The translations under genes were made by a program, and so were the position numbers. 64,000 bases of DNA from Colletes latitarsis (lineage: Eukaryota; Arthropoda; Insecta; Hymenoptera; Colletidae): assembly GCF_051014445.1 (NCBI RefSeq), contig NC_135144.1, positions 2,418,001-2,482,000 on the forward strand. Reading direction: 5' to 3'. Numbering within the stretch: the stretch's first letter is position 1; the number at the start of each line of letters is the position of its first letter. Below are positions 1-11,351 of the stretch, one piece after another. The notes beneath the pieces are model-generated. The model searched no databases and had not been told where the DNA came from. It saw only the letters and a program-made list of their open reading frames with translations.

Positions 1-176
1 GGTGTTACCGACTAAAATACTGACCGAATCCAGGTTTAATTGACTGTTTCAGTGAGGTGTCACATTACTACGTGTTTCAAACCAGAGAAAACCAAGGATC
101 TGGCCAACAAGAATGCGGAAAAGGCAAAATCATGAGTCAGATGCTGGCATAACCCAGACCTCACCCAGACCTAACC

Positions 177-352
177 GGTGTTACCGACTAAAATACTGAC
201 CGAATCCAGGTTTAATTGACTGTTACTGTGTGGTACCACATTACTACGTGATACAAACCCGAAAATTCCGAGGATCTGGCCAATAACTATGCGAAGAAGG
301 CAAAATCATGAGCCAGATGAGGGCATAACCCAGACCTAACCCAGACCTAACC
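177..352. repeat. Representative 176-bp satellite monomer
   Basis: This is one complete monomer, chosen as a reference. It runs from GGTGTTACCGAC to the CC that precedes the next GGTG. The palindrome TGTGGTACCACA is at 229-240, and two exact CCCAGACCTAA units are at 329-350, preceded by TAA (326-328). Its length is close to a typical nucleosomal repeat and is also exactly 16 times 11 bp. Confidence 0.93.
329..350 (-). repeat. Telomere-like 11-mer dimer inside satellite monomer (example)
   Basis: Two tandem CCCAGACCTAA units, TTAGGTCTGGG on the minus strand, are followed by CC and preceded by a partial unit TAA. The same pair, sometimes with one substitution (CCTCA, CCTAG, CCCACACC), closes nearly every monomer in the window. 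TTAGG is the ancestral insect telomere repeat. The extended 11-mer is, from memory, one of the hymenopteran variants. The C-rich strand is the plus strand throughout, so if the units keep telomeric polarity the chromosome end would lie to the left. Confidence 0.75.
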
Positions 353-2077
353 GGTGTTATACTCTAAAATATTGATCGAACCCAAGTTTAACGGACTGTT
401 TCTGTGTGGTACCACATTACTACGTTATTCGAACCCGGAAATTCCCAGGATCTGAGCAACAACTATGCGAAGAAGGGAGAATCATGAGCCAGTTGCGGGC
501 ATAACCCAGACCTAACCCAGACCTAACCGGTGTTACCGACTAAAATATTAGTCGAATCCAAGTTTAATCGACTGTTTCAGTGTGGTACAACATTACTACG
601 TGATTCAAACCCGAAAAAACCCAGGATCTGGCCAACAAGTATGCGAAGAAGGCAGAATCATGAGCCAGATGCGGGCATAACCGAGACCTAACCCAAACCT
701 AACCGGTGTTATCCTCTAAAATATTGATCGAATCCAGGTATAATTGACTGTTACTGTGTGGTACCACATTACTACGTGATACAAACCCGAAAATTCCCAG
801 GATCTGGTCAACAACTATGCGAAGAAGGCAAAATCATGAGCCAGATGCGGGCATAACCCAGACCTAACCCAGACCTAACCAGTGTTATCCTTTAAAATGT
901 GGATCGAAACCAGGTTTAATTGACTGTTTCAATGTGGTACCACATTACTACGTGACTCAAACCCGAAAAAACCCAGGATCTGGCCAACATGTTTGCGAAG
1001 AAAGCAAAATCATGAGCCAGATGCCGGCATAACCCAGACCTAACCCAGACCTAACCGGTGTTACCGACTAAAATATTGGTCGGAACCAGGTTTAATTGTC
1101 TGTTTCAGTGAGGTGTCACCTTACTACGTGTTTCAAACCAGAGAAAACCAAGGATCTGGCCAACAAGAATGCGGAAAAGGCAAAATCATGAGCCAGATGG
1201 GGGCACAACCCAGACCTAACCCAGACCTAACCAGTGTTATCCTTTAAAATGTGGATCGAAACCAGGTTTAATTGACTGTTTCAATGCGGTACCACATTAC
1301 TACGTGACTCAAACCCGAAAAAACCCAGGATCTGGCCAACAAGTTTGCGAAGAAAGCAAAATCATGAGCCAGATGCCGGCATAACCCAGACCTAACCCAG
1401 ACCTAACCGGTGTTATCCTTTAAAATATTGATCGAAACCAGGTTTAATTGTCTGTTTCATTGTGGTACCACATTGCTACGTGATTGAAACCAGAGAAAAC
1501 CAAGGATCCGGCCAACAAGAATGCGGAAAAGGCAAAATCATGAGTCAGATGCTGGCATAACCCAGACCTCACCCAGACCTAACCGGTGTTACCGACTAAA
1601 ATACTGACCGAATCCAGGTTTAATTGACTGTTACTGTGTGGTACCACATTACTACGTTATTCGAACCCGGAAATTCCCAGGATCTGAGCAACAAGTATGC
1701 GAAGAAGGGAGAATCATGAGCCAGTTGCGGGCATAACCGAGACCTAACCCAAACCTAACCGGTGTTATCCTCTAAAATATTGATCGATACCAAGTTTAAT
1801 CGACTGTTTCAGTGTGGTACAACATTAGTACGTGATACAAACCCGGAAATTCCCAGGATCTGGCCAACAACTATGCGAAGAAGGCAAAATCATGAGCGAG
1901 ATGCGGGCATAACCCAGACCTAACCCAGACCTAACCAGTGTTATCCTTTAAAATGTGGATCGAAACCAGGTTTAATTGACTGTTTCAATGTGGTACCACA
2001 TTACTACGTGATTCAAACCCGAAAAAAGCCAGGAGCTGGCCAACAAGTTTGCGAAGAAAGCAAAATCATGAGCCAAA

Positions 2078-2101
2078 TGTGGGCATAACCCAGACCTAAC
2101 C
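2078..2101. repeat. Monomer junction with a single telomere-like unit
   Basis: Here CATAACCCAGACCTAACCGGTG has one CCCAGACCTAA instead of two. The homologous junctions in HOR copies 2 and 3 (about 6,480-6,501 and 9,648-9,669) have two. The loss is exactly 11 bp with no other change, which fits slippage or unequal pairing between the two units. Confidence 0.85.
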
Positions 2102-4565
2102 GGTGTTACCGACTAAAATACTGACCGAATCCAGGTTTAATTGACAGTTTCAGTGAGGTGTCACATTACTACGTGTTTCAAACCAGAGAAAACCAAGGAT
2201 CTGGCCAACAAGAATGCGGAAAAGGCAAAATCATGAGTCAGATGCTGGCATAACCCAGACCTCACCCAGACCTAACCGGTGTTACCGACTAAAATACTGA
2301 CCGAATCCAGGTTTAATTGACTGTTACTGTGTGGTACCACATTACTACGTTATTCGAACCCGGAAATTCCCAGGATCTGAGCAACAAGTATGCGAAGAAG
2401 GGAGAATCATGAGCCAGTTGCGGGCATAACCGAGACCTAACCCAAACCTAACCGGTGTTATCCTCTAAAATATTGATCGAATCCAGGTTTAGTTGACTGT
2501 TACTGTGTGGTACCACATTACTACGTGATACAAACCCGAAAATTCCCAGGATCTGGTCAACAACTATGCGAAGAAGGCAAAATCATGAGCCAGATGCGGG
2601 CATAACCCAGACCTAACCCAGACCTAACCAGTGTTATCCTTTAAAATGTGGATCAAAACCAGGTTTAATTGACTGTTTCCATGTGGTACCACATTACTAC
2701 GTGACTCAAACCCGAAAAAACCCAGGATCTGGCCAACAAGTTTGCGAAGAAAGCAAAATCATGAGCCAGATGCCGGCATAACCCAGACCTAACCCAGACC
2801 TAACCGGTGTTACCGACTAAAATATTGGTCGGAACCAGGTTTAATTGTCTGTTCCAGTGAGGTGTCACTTTACTACGTGTTTCAAACCAGAGAAAACCAA
2901 GGATCCGGCCAACAAAAATGCGGAAAAGGCAAAATCATGCGTCAGATGCTGGCATAACCCAGACCTAACCCGGACCGAACCGGTGTTACCGACTAAAATA
3001 CTGACATAATCCAGGTTTAATTTTCTGTTACTGTGTGGTACCACATTACTACGTTATTCAAACCCGGGAATTCCCAGGATCTGACCAACAAGTATGCGAA
3101 GAAGGCAAAATCATGAGCCAGATGTGGGCATAACCCTGACCTAACCCAGACCTAACCGGTTTTATCCTCTAAAATGTGGGTCGAAACCAGGATTAATTGA
3201 CTGTTTCAATGTGGTACCACATTACTACGTGATTCAAATCCAAAAAAACCCAGGATCTGGCCAACAACTATGCGAGGAAGGCAAAATCATGAGCCTGATG
3301 TGGGCGTATCCCAGACCTAACCCAGACCTAACCGGTTTTATCCTCTAAAATATTGATCGAAACCAGGTTTAATTGACTGTTTCAACGTGGTACCACATTA
3401 CTACGTGATTCAAACTCTAAAAAACCCAGGATCTGGCCAACAAGTATGCGAAGAAGGCAAAATCATGAGCCAGATGCGGGCATAACCCAGACCTAACCCA
3501 GACCTAACCGGTGTTACCGACTAAAATACTGACCGAATCCAGGTTTAATTGACTGTTACTGTGTGGTACCACATTACTACGTGATTGAAACCAGAGGAAA
3601 CCAAGGATCCGGCCAACAAGAATGCGGAAAAGGCAAAATCATGCGTCAGATGCTGCCATAACCCAGACCTAACGCAGACCTAACCGGTGTTACCGACTAA
3701 AATACTGACCTAATCCAGGTTTAATTTTCTGTTACTGTGTGGTACCACATTACTACGTTATTCAAACCCGGAAATTCCCAGGATCTGGCCAACAACTATG
3801 CGAAGAAGGCAAAATCATGAACCAGATGCGGGCATAACCCAGACCTAACCCAGAGCTAACCGGTGTTATCCTCTAAAATATTGATCGAATCCAGGTTTAA
3901 TTGACTGTTACTGTGTGGTACCACATTACTACGTGATACAAACCCGAAAACTCCCAGGATCTGGCCAACAAGTATGCGAAGAAGGCAAAATCATGAGCCA
4001 GATGCGGGCATAATCCAGACCTAACCCAGACCTAACCGGTGTCATCCTCTAAAATATTGATCGAAACCAAGTTTAATCGACTGTTTCAGTATGGTACAAC
4101 ATTACTACGTGATTCAACGCGAAAAAAACCCAGGATCTGGCCAACAAGTATGCGAAGAAGGCAAAATCATGAGCCAGATGCGGGCATAACCCAGACCTAA
4201 CCCAGACCTAACCGGTGTTATCCTCCAAAATATTGATCGAATCCAGGTATAATTGACTGTTACTGTGTGGTACCACATTATTACGTGATACAAACCCGAA
4301 AATTCCCAGGATCTGGCCAACAACTATGCGAAGAAGGCAAAATCATGAGCCAGATGCGGGCATAACCCAGACCTAACCCAGACCTAACCAGTGTTATCCT
4401 TTAAAATGTGGATCGAAACCAGGTTTAATTGACTGTTTCAATGTGGTACCACATTACTACGTGATTCAAACCCGAAAAAAGCCAGGATCTGGCCAACAAG
4501 TTTGCGAAGAAAGCAAAATCATGAGCCAACTGTCGGCATAACCCAGACCTAACCCAGACCTAACC

Positions 4566-7500
4566 GGTGTTACCGACTAAAATACTGACCGAATCCAGGT
4601 TTAATTGACTGTTTCAGTGAGGTGTCACATTACTACGTGTTTCAAACCAGAGAAAACCAAGGATCTGGCCAACAAGAATGCGGAAAAGGCAAAATCATGA
4701 GTCAGATGCTGGCATAACCCAGACCTCACCCAGACCTAACCGGTGTTACCGAATAAAATACTGACCGAATCCAGGTTTAATTGACTGTTACTGTGTGGTA
4801 CCACATTACTACGTTATTCGAACCCGGAAATTCCCAGGATCTGGGCAACAACTATGCGAAGAAGGGAGAATCATGAGCCAGTTGCGGGCATAACCCAGAC
4901 CTAACCCAGACCTAACCGGTGTTACCGACTAAAATATTAGTCGAATCCAAGTTTAATCGACTGTTTCAGTGTGGTACAACATTACTACGTGATTCAAACC
5001 CGAAAAAACCCAGGATCTGGCCAACAAGTATGCGAAGAAGGCAGAATCATGAGCCAGATGCGGGCATAACCGAGACCTAACCCAAACCTAACCGGTGTTA
5101 TCCTCTAAAATATTGATCGAATCCAGGTTTAGTTGACTGTTACTGTGTGGTACCACATTACTACGTGATACAAACCCGAAAATTCCCAGGATCTGGTCAA
5201 CAACTATGCGAAGAAGGCAAAATCATGAGCCAGATGCGGGCATAACCCAGACCTAACCCAGACCTAACCAGTGTTATCCTTTAAAATGTGGATCGAAACC
5301 AGGTTTAATTGACTGTTTCAATGTGGTACCACATTACTACGTGACTCAAACCCGAAAAAACCCAGGATCTGGCCAACATGTTTGCGAAGAAAGCAAAATC
5401 ATGAGCCAGATGCCGGCATAACCCAGACCTAACCCAGACCTAACCGGTGTTACCGACTAAAATATTGGTCGGAACCAGGTTTAATTGTCTGTTTCAGTGA
5501 GGTGTCACCTTACTACGTGTTTCAAACCAGAGAAAACCAAGGATCTGGCCAACAAGAATGCGGAAAAGGCAAAATCATGAGCCAGATGGGGGCACAACCC
5601 AGACCTAACCCAGACCTAACCAGTGTTATCCTTTAAAATGTGGATCGAAACCAGGTTTAATTGACTGTTTCAATGCGGTACCACATTACTACGTGACTCA
5701 AACCCGAAAAAACCCAGGATCTGGCCAACAAGTTTGCGAAGAAAGCAAAATCATGAGCCAGATGCCGGCGTAACCCAGACCTAACCCAGACCTAACCGGT
5801 GTTATCCTTTAAAATATTGATCGAAACCAGGTTTAATTGTCTGTTTCATTGTGGTACCACATTGCTACGTGATTGAAACCAGAGAAAACCAAGGATCCGG
5901 CCAACAAGAATGCGGAAAAGGCAAAATCATGAGTCAGATGCTGGCATAACCCAGACCTCACCCAGACCTAACCGGTGTTACCGACTAAAATACTGACCGA
6001 ATCCAGGTTTAATTGACTGTTACTGTGTGGTACCACATTACTACGTTATTCGAACCCGGAAATTCCCAGGATCTGAGCAACAAGTATGCGAAGAAGGGAG
6101 AATCATGAGCCAGTTGCGGGCATAACCGAGACCTAACCCAAACCTAACCGGTGTTATCCTCTAAAATATTGATCGATACCAAGTTTAATCGACTGTTTCA
6201 GTGTGGTACAACATTAGTACGTGATACAAACCCGGAAATTCCCAGGATCTGGCCAACAACTATGCGAAGAAGGCAAAATCATGAGCGAGATGCGGGCATA
6301 ACCCAGACCTAACCCAGACCTAACCAGTGTTATCCTTTAAAATGTGGATCGAAACCAGGTTTAATTGACTGTTTCAATGTGGTACCACATTACTACGTGA
6401 TTCAAACCCGAAAAAAGCCAGGAGCTGGCCAACAAGTTTGCGAAGAAAGCAAAATCATGAGCCAAATGTGGGCATAACCCAGACCTAACCCAGACCTAAC
6501 CGGTGTTACCGACTAAAATACTGACCGAATCCAGGTTTAATTGACAGTTTCAGTGAGGTGTCACATTACTACGTGTTTCAAACCAGAGAAAACCAAGGAT
6601 CTGGCCAACAAGAATGCGGAAAAGGCAAAATCATGAGTCAGATGCTGGCATAACCCAGACCTCACCCAGACCTAACCGGTGTTACCGACTAAAATACTGA
6701 CCGAATCCAGGTTTAATTGACTGTTACTGTGTGGTACCACATTACTACGTTATTCGAACCCGGAAATTCCCAGGATCTGAGCAACAAGCATGCGAAGAAG
6801 GGAGAATCATGAGCCAGTTGCGGGCATAACCGAGACCTAACCCAAACCTAACCGGTGTTATCCTCTAAAATATTGATCGAATCCAGGTTTAGTTGACTGT
6901 TACTGTGTGGTACCACATTACTACGTGATACAAACCCGAAAATTCCCAGGATCTGGTCAACAACTATGCGAAGAAGGCAAAATCATGAGCCAGATGCGGG
7001 CATAACCCAGACCTAACCCAGACCTAACCAGTGTTATCCTTTAAAATGTGGATCGAAACCAGGTTTAATTGACTGTTTCCATGTGGTACCACATTACTAC
7101 GTGACTCAAACCCGAAAAAACCCAGGATCTGGCCAACAAGTTTGCGAAGAAAGCAAAATCATGAGCCAGATGCCGGCATAACCCAGACCTAACCCAGACC
7201 TAACCGGTGTTACCGACTAAAATATTGGTCGGAACCAGGTTTAATTGTCTGTTCCAGTGAGGTGTCACTTTACTACGTGTTTCAAACCAGAGAAAACCAA
7301 GGATCCGGCCAACAAAAATGCGGAAAAGGCAAAATCATGCGTCAGATGCTGGCATAACCCAGACCTAACCCGGACCTAACCGGTGTTACCGACTAAAATA
7401 CTGACATAATCCAGGTTTAATTTTCTGTTACTGTGTGGTACCACATTACTACGTTATTCAAACCCGGGAATTCCCAGGATCTGACCAACAAGTATGCGAA

Positions 7501-8613
7501 GAAGGCAAAATCATGAGCCAGATGTGGGCATAACCCTGACCTAACCCAGACGTAACCGGTTTTATCCTCTAAAATGTGGGTCGAAACCAGGATTAATTGA
7601 CTGTTTCAATGTGGTACCACATTACTACGTGATTCAAATCCAAAAAAACCCAGGATCTGGCCAACAACTATGCGAGGAAGGCAAAATCATGAGCCTGATG
7701 TGGGCGTATCCCAGACCTAACCCAGACCTAACCGGTTTTATCCTCTAAAATATTGATCGAAACCAGGTTTAATTGACTGTTTCAACGTGGTACCACATTA
7801 CTACGTGATTCAAACTCTAAAAAACCCAGGATCTGGCCAACAAGTATGCGAAGAAGGCAAAATCATGAGCCAGATGCGGGCATAACCCAGACCTAACCCA
7901 GACCTAACCGGTGTTACCGACTAAAATACTGACCGAATCCAGGTTTAATTGACTGTTACTGTGTGGTACCACATTACTACGTGATTGAAACCAGAGGAAA
8001 CCAAGGATCCGGCCAACAAGAATGCGGAAAAGGCAAAATCATGCGTCAGATGCTGCCATAACCCAGACCTAACGCAGACCTAACCGGTGTTACCGACTAA
8101 AATACTGACCTAATCCAGGTTTAATTTTCTGTTACTGTGTGGTACCACATTACTACGTTATTCAAACCCGGAAATTCCCAGGATCTGGCCAACAACTATG
8201 CGAAGAAGGCAAAATCATGAGCCAGATGCGGGCATAATCCAGACCTAACCCAGACCTAACCGGTGTCATCCTCTAAAATATTGATCGAAACCAAGTTTAA
8301 TCGACTGTTTCAGTATGGTACAACATTACTACGTGATTCAACGCGAAAAAAACCCAGGATCTGGCCAACAAGTATGCGAAGAAGGCAAAATCATGAGCCA
8401 GATGCGGGCATAACCCAGACCTAACCCAGACCTAACCAGTGTTATCCTTTAAAATGTGGATCGAAACCAGGTTTAATTGACTGTTTCAATGTGGTACCAC
8501 ATTACTACGTGATTCAAACCCGAAAAAAGCCAGGATCTGGCCAACAAGTTTGCGAAGAAAGCAAAATCATGAGCCAAATGTCGGCATAACCCAGACCTAA
8601 CCCAGACCTAAAC
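4566..8613. repeat. Higher-order repeat, copy 2 (23 monomers)
   Basis: This is the same monomer order as copy 1. Two single monomers present in copy 1 (about 3,818-3,993 and 4,203-4,378) are missing, so the offset drops from 4,400 to 4,048 bp (23 x 176). Whole-monomer deletions that preserve phase indicate unequal exchange between monomers. Confidence 0.83.
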
Positions 8614-8789
8614 GGTGTTACCGACTAAAATACTGACCGAATCCAGGTTTAATTGACTGTTTCAGTGAGGTGTCACATTACTACGTGTTTCAAACCAGAG
8701 AAAACCAAGGATCTGGCCAACAAGAATGCGGAAAAGGCAAAATCATGAGTCAGATGCTGGCATAACCCAGACCTCACCCAGACCTAACC

Positions 8790-8965
8790 GGTGTTACCGA
8801 CTAAAATACTGACCGAATCCAGGTTTAATTGACTGTTACTGTGTGGTACCACATTACTACGTGACTCAAACCCGAAAAAACCCAGGATCTGGCCAACAAG
8901 TTTGCGAAGAAAGCAAAATCATGAGCCAGATGCCGGCATAACCCAGACCTAACCCAGACCTAACC
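8790..8965. repeat. Chimeric satellite monomer
   Basis: The first half is of the TTACTG/GTGTGGTACCACAT class. After ACTACGTGA it becomes the CTCAAACCCGAAAAAACCC / AGTTTGCGAAGAAAGC class. An independent chimera of the same kind occurs at about 22,920-23,095. The switch lies in a stretch shared by both classes, so the crossover is placed only to within about 20 bp. Confidence 0.75.
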
Positions 8966-10951
8966 GGTGTTATCCTTTAAAATATTGATCGAAACCAGGT
9001 TTAATTATCTGTTTCAATGTGGTACCACATTGCTACGTGATTGAAACCAGAGAAAACCAAGGATCCGGCCAACAAGAATGCGGAAAAGGCAAAATCATGA
9101 GTCAGATGCTGGCATAACCCAGACCTCACCCAGACCTAACCGGTGTTACCGACTAAAATACTGACCGAATCCAGGTTTAATTGACTGTTACTGTGTGGTA
9201 CCACATTACTGCGTTATTCGAACCCGGAAATTCCCAGGATCTGAGCAACAAGTATGCGAAGAAGGGAGAATCATGAGCCAGTTGCGGGCATAACCGAGAC
9301 CTAACCCAAACCTAACCGGTGTTATCCTCTAAAATATTGATCGAAACCAAGTTTAATCGACTGTTTCAGTGTGGTACAACATTAGTACGTGATACAAACC
9401 CGGAAATTCCCAGGATCTGGCCAACAACTATGCGAAGAAGGCAAAATCATGAGCGAGATGCGGGCATAACCCAGACCTAACCCAGACATAACCAGTGTTA
9501 TCCTTTAAAATGTGGATCGAAACCAGGTTTAATTGACTGTTTCAATGTGGTACCACATTACTACGTGATTCAAACCCGAAAAAAGCCAGGAGCTGGCCAA
9601 CAAGTTTGCGAAGAAAGCAAAATCATGAGCCAAATGTGGGCATAACCCAGACCTAACCCAGACCTAACCGGTGTTACCGACTAAAATACTGACCGAATCC
9701 AGGTTTAATTGACAGTTTCAGTGAGGTGTCACATTACTACGTGTTTCAAACCAGAGAAAACCAAGGATCTGGCCAACAAGAATGCGGAAAAGGCAAAATC
9801 ATGAGTCAGATGCTGGCATAACCCAGACCTCACCCAGACCTAACCGGTGTTACCGACTAAAATACTGACCGAATCCAGGTTTAATTGACTGTTACTGTGT
9901 GGTACCACATTACTACGTTATTCGAACCCGGAAATTCCCAGGATCTGAGCAACAAGTATGCGAAGAAGGGAGAATCATGAGCCAGTTGCGGGCATAACCG
10001 AGACCTAACCCAAACCTAACCGGTGTTATCCTCTAAAATATTGATCGAATCCAGGTTTAGTTGACTGTTACTGTGTGGTACCACATTACTACGCGATACA
10101 AACCCGAAAATTCCCAGGATCTGGTCAACAACTATGCGAAGAAGGCAAAATCATGAGCCAGATGCGGGCATAACCCAGACCTAACCCAGACCTAACCAGT
10201 GTTATCCTTTAAAATGTGGATCGAAACCAGGTTTAATTGACTGTTTCCATGTGGTACCACATTACTACGTGACTCAAACCCGAAAAAACCCAGGATCTGG
10301 CCAACAAGTTTGCGAAGAAAGCAAAATCATGAGCCAGATGCCGGCATAACCCAGACCTAACCCAGACCTAACCGGTGTTACCGACTAAAATATTGGTCGG
10401 AACCAGGTTTAATTGTCTGTTCCAGTGAGGTGTCACTTTACTACGTGTTTCAAACCAGAGAAAACCAAGGATCTGGCCAACAAGAATGCGGAAAAGGCAA
10501 AATCATGAGCCAGATGGGGGCATAACCCAGACCTAACCCAGACCTAACCAGTGTTATCCTTTAAAATGTGGATCGAAACCAGGTTTAATTGACTGTTTCA
10601 ATGTGGTACCACATTACTACGTGACTCAAGCCCGAAAAAACCCAGGATCTGGCCAACAAGTTTGCGAAGAAAGCAAAATCATGAGCCAGATGCCGGCATA
10701 ACCCAGACCTAACCCAGACCTATCCGGTGTTACCGACTAAAATACTGACCGAATCCAGGTTTAATTGTCTGTTACTGTGTGGTACCTCAATACTACGTTA
10801 TTCATACCCCGAAATTCCCAGGATCTGACCAACAAGTATGCGAAGAAGGCAAAATCATGAGCCAGATGTGGGCATAACCCAGACCTAACCCAGACCTAAC
10901 CGGTGTTATCCTCTAAAATATTGATCGAAACCAAGTTTAATCGACTGTTTC

Positions 10952-10966
10952 AGTGTGGTACAACAT
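10952..10966 (+). repeat. Left target-site duplication of the retrotransposon
   Basis: AGTGTGGTACAACAT precedes the element's 5' end. The 14-bp GTGTGGTACAACAT recurs directly after the poly(A) at 16,985-16,998; the leading A cannot be told apart from the tail. A 14-bp duplication is the size known for R1 elements in 28S rDNA. The site is in the monomer class whose palindrome TGTGGTACCACA is broken by C to A. Confidence 0.95.
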
Positions 10967-11351
10967 CCCCTCAGGGGCTGCCAGCCTTTCAGCTGCAGTA
11001 CGGGCTTAACGAACCCGGGGTACCCGAGTCATACACACACCGTAAGCCTCCTGTTGGTCGTCACAACGACCCATTCACAATTCCCTATTGGTTTTGTGAA
11101 TGGTACGTGACGGCAGGAGGAACGGGGGTCTTGGCTTAACCGCCTGGGCCACGAGTATGGCGACTCTATAAAATCGCCCTCCAATCCTAAGCTATGGTGC
11201 GCGGCGATGGGATGCATGGTTGGGGGAGAAGGCCCAATCCCAAGCGACCACCTCCGGGGAACCTGCCGAACCCCCGGAGTATATAGGCTTACCCGGGTAA
11301 GGCGGCTCTGCCCGGGCGGACCTTTTCTTCCGACCTGCTCGTGGGAATATT
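10967..11351 (+). promoter_or_regulatory. 5' UTR / presumed internal promoter of the retrotransposon
   Basis: These 385 bp lie between the 5' junction and the ORF1 start. Non-LTR elements carry their promoter downstream of the transcription start, so it should lie here, though no element can be assigned by motif. Structure is visible: CCCCTCAGGGG at the extreme 5' end (10,967-10,977) overlaps GGCTGCCAGCC. CTCCGGGG (11,252-11,259) pairs with CCCCGGAG (11,272-11,279). CTTACCCGGGTAAG (11,288-11,301) is a perfect palindrome. TATAAAA (11,167-11,173) and TATATAGG (about 11,280) are present but lie far downstream of the 5' end, so I do not call them TATA boxes. Confidence 0.7.

Larger units (their letters stand above)
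1..4565. repeat. Higher-order repeat, copy 1 (about 26 monomers)
   Basis: This series of diverged monomers recurs from 4,566. Diagnostic variants repeat in order: ATATTAGTCGAATCC at about 545 and 4,933, TTGACAGTTTCAG at about 2,140 and 6,540, and TGGGCGTATCC at about 3,300 and 7,700. The offset is 4,389 bp on the left and 4,400 bp (25 x 176) further right. The 11-bp change comes from one telomere-like unit missing at about 2,095 in this copy. One extra monomer near 177-352 makes this copy longer than the next. Confidence 0.85.
1..10966. repeat. 176-bp satellite array, left arm (about 62 monomers)
   Basis: This is an uninterrupted head-to-tail satellite. The GGTG of successive monomers falls at 1, 177 and 353, giving a period of exactly 176 bp. 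Each monomer has a variable 5' half (GTTACCGAC or GTTATCCTCT/TTT, then AAAATA), a box around GTGTGGTACCACATTACTACG, a box GGATCTGGCCAACAA, a box GGCAAAATCATGAG and a terminal pair of CCCAGACCTAA units. At least four classes alternate. They are distinguished by the middle box (GAGGTGTCAC, TGTGGTACCAC with TTACTG before it, TGTGGTACAACAT, or CAATGTGGTACCAC) and by the word before GCGAAG/GCGGAA (AGAAT, AGTAT, ACTAT, AGTTT). No gene is visible; short ORFs here are by-products of the repeat. The 12-bp palindrome TGTGGTACCACA (for example 229-240) holds a KpnI site present in most monomers. Confidence 0.97.
8614..10966. repeat. Higher-order repeat, copy 3, internally deleted and interrupted
   Basis: It starts like copies 1 and 2, but at about 8,850-8,870 jumps from one monomer class to another inside the shared box GTGGTACCACATTACTACGTGA. 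This removes exactly five monomers; the offset to copy 2 falls from 4,048 to 3,168 bp. From about 10,480 it diverges again, continuing GAATGCGG...GATGGGGGC instead of the copy 2 order. It is interrupted at 10,966 by the retrotransposon. The block matches about 19,640-21,750 at a constant offset of 10,784 bp. Confidence 0.8.

Noticed and set aside
10967..10977. CCCCTCAGGGG at the 5' end as a terminal inverted repeat of a DNA transposon
   Set aside because: There is no matching terminus at the 3' end, and the poly(A), target duplication and ORFs identify a LINE.
11167..11173. TATAAAA in the 5' UTR as a TATA box
   Set aside because: It lies 200 bp downstream of the element's 5' end. Transcription of a complete LINE must begin at the 5' end, so a TATA box here would give truncated RNA.
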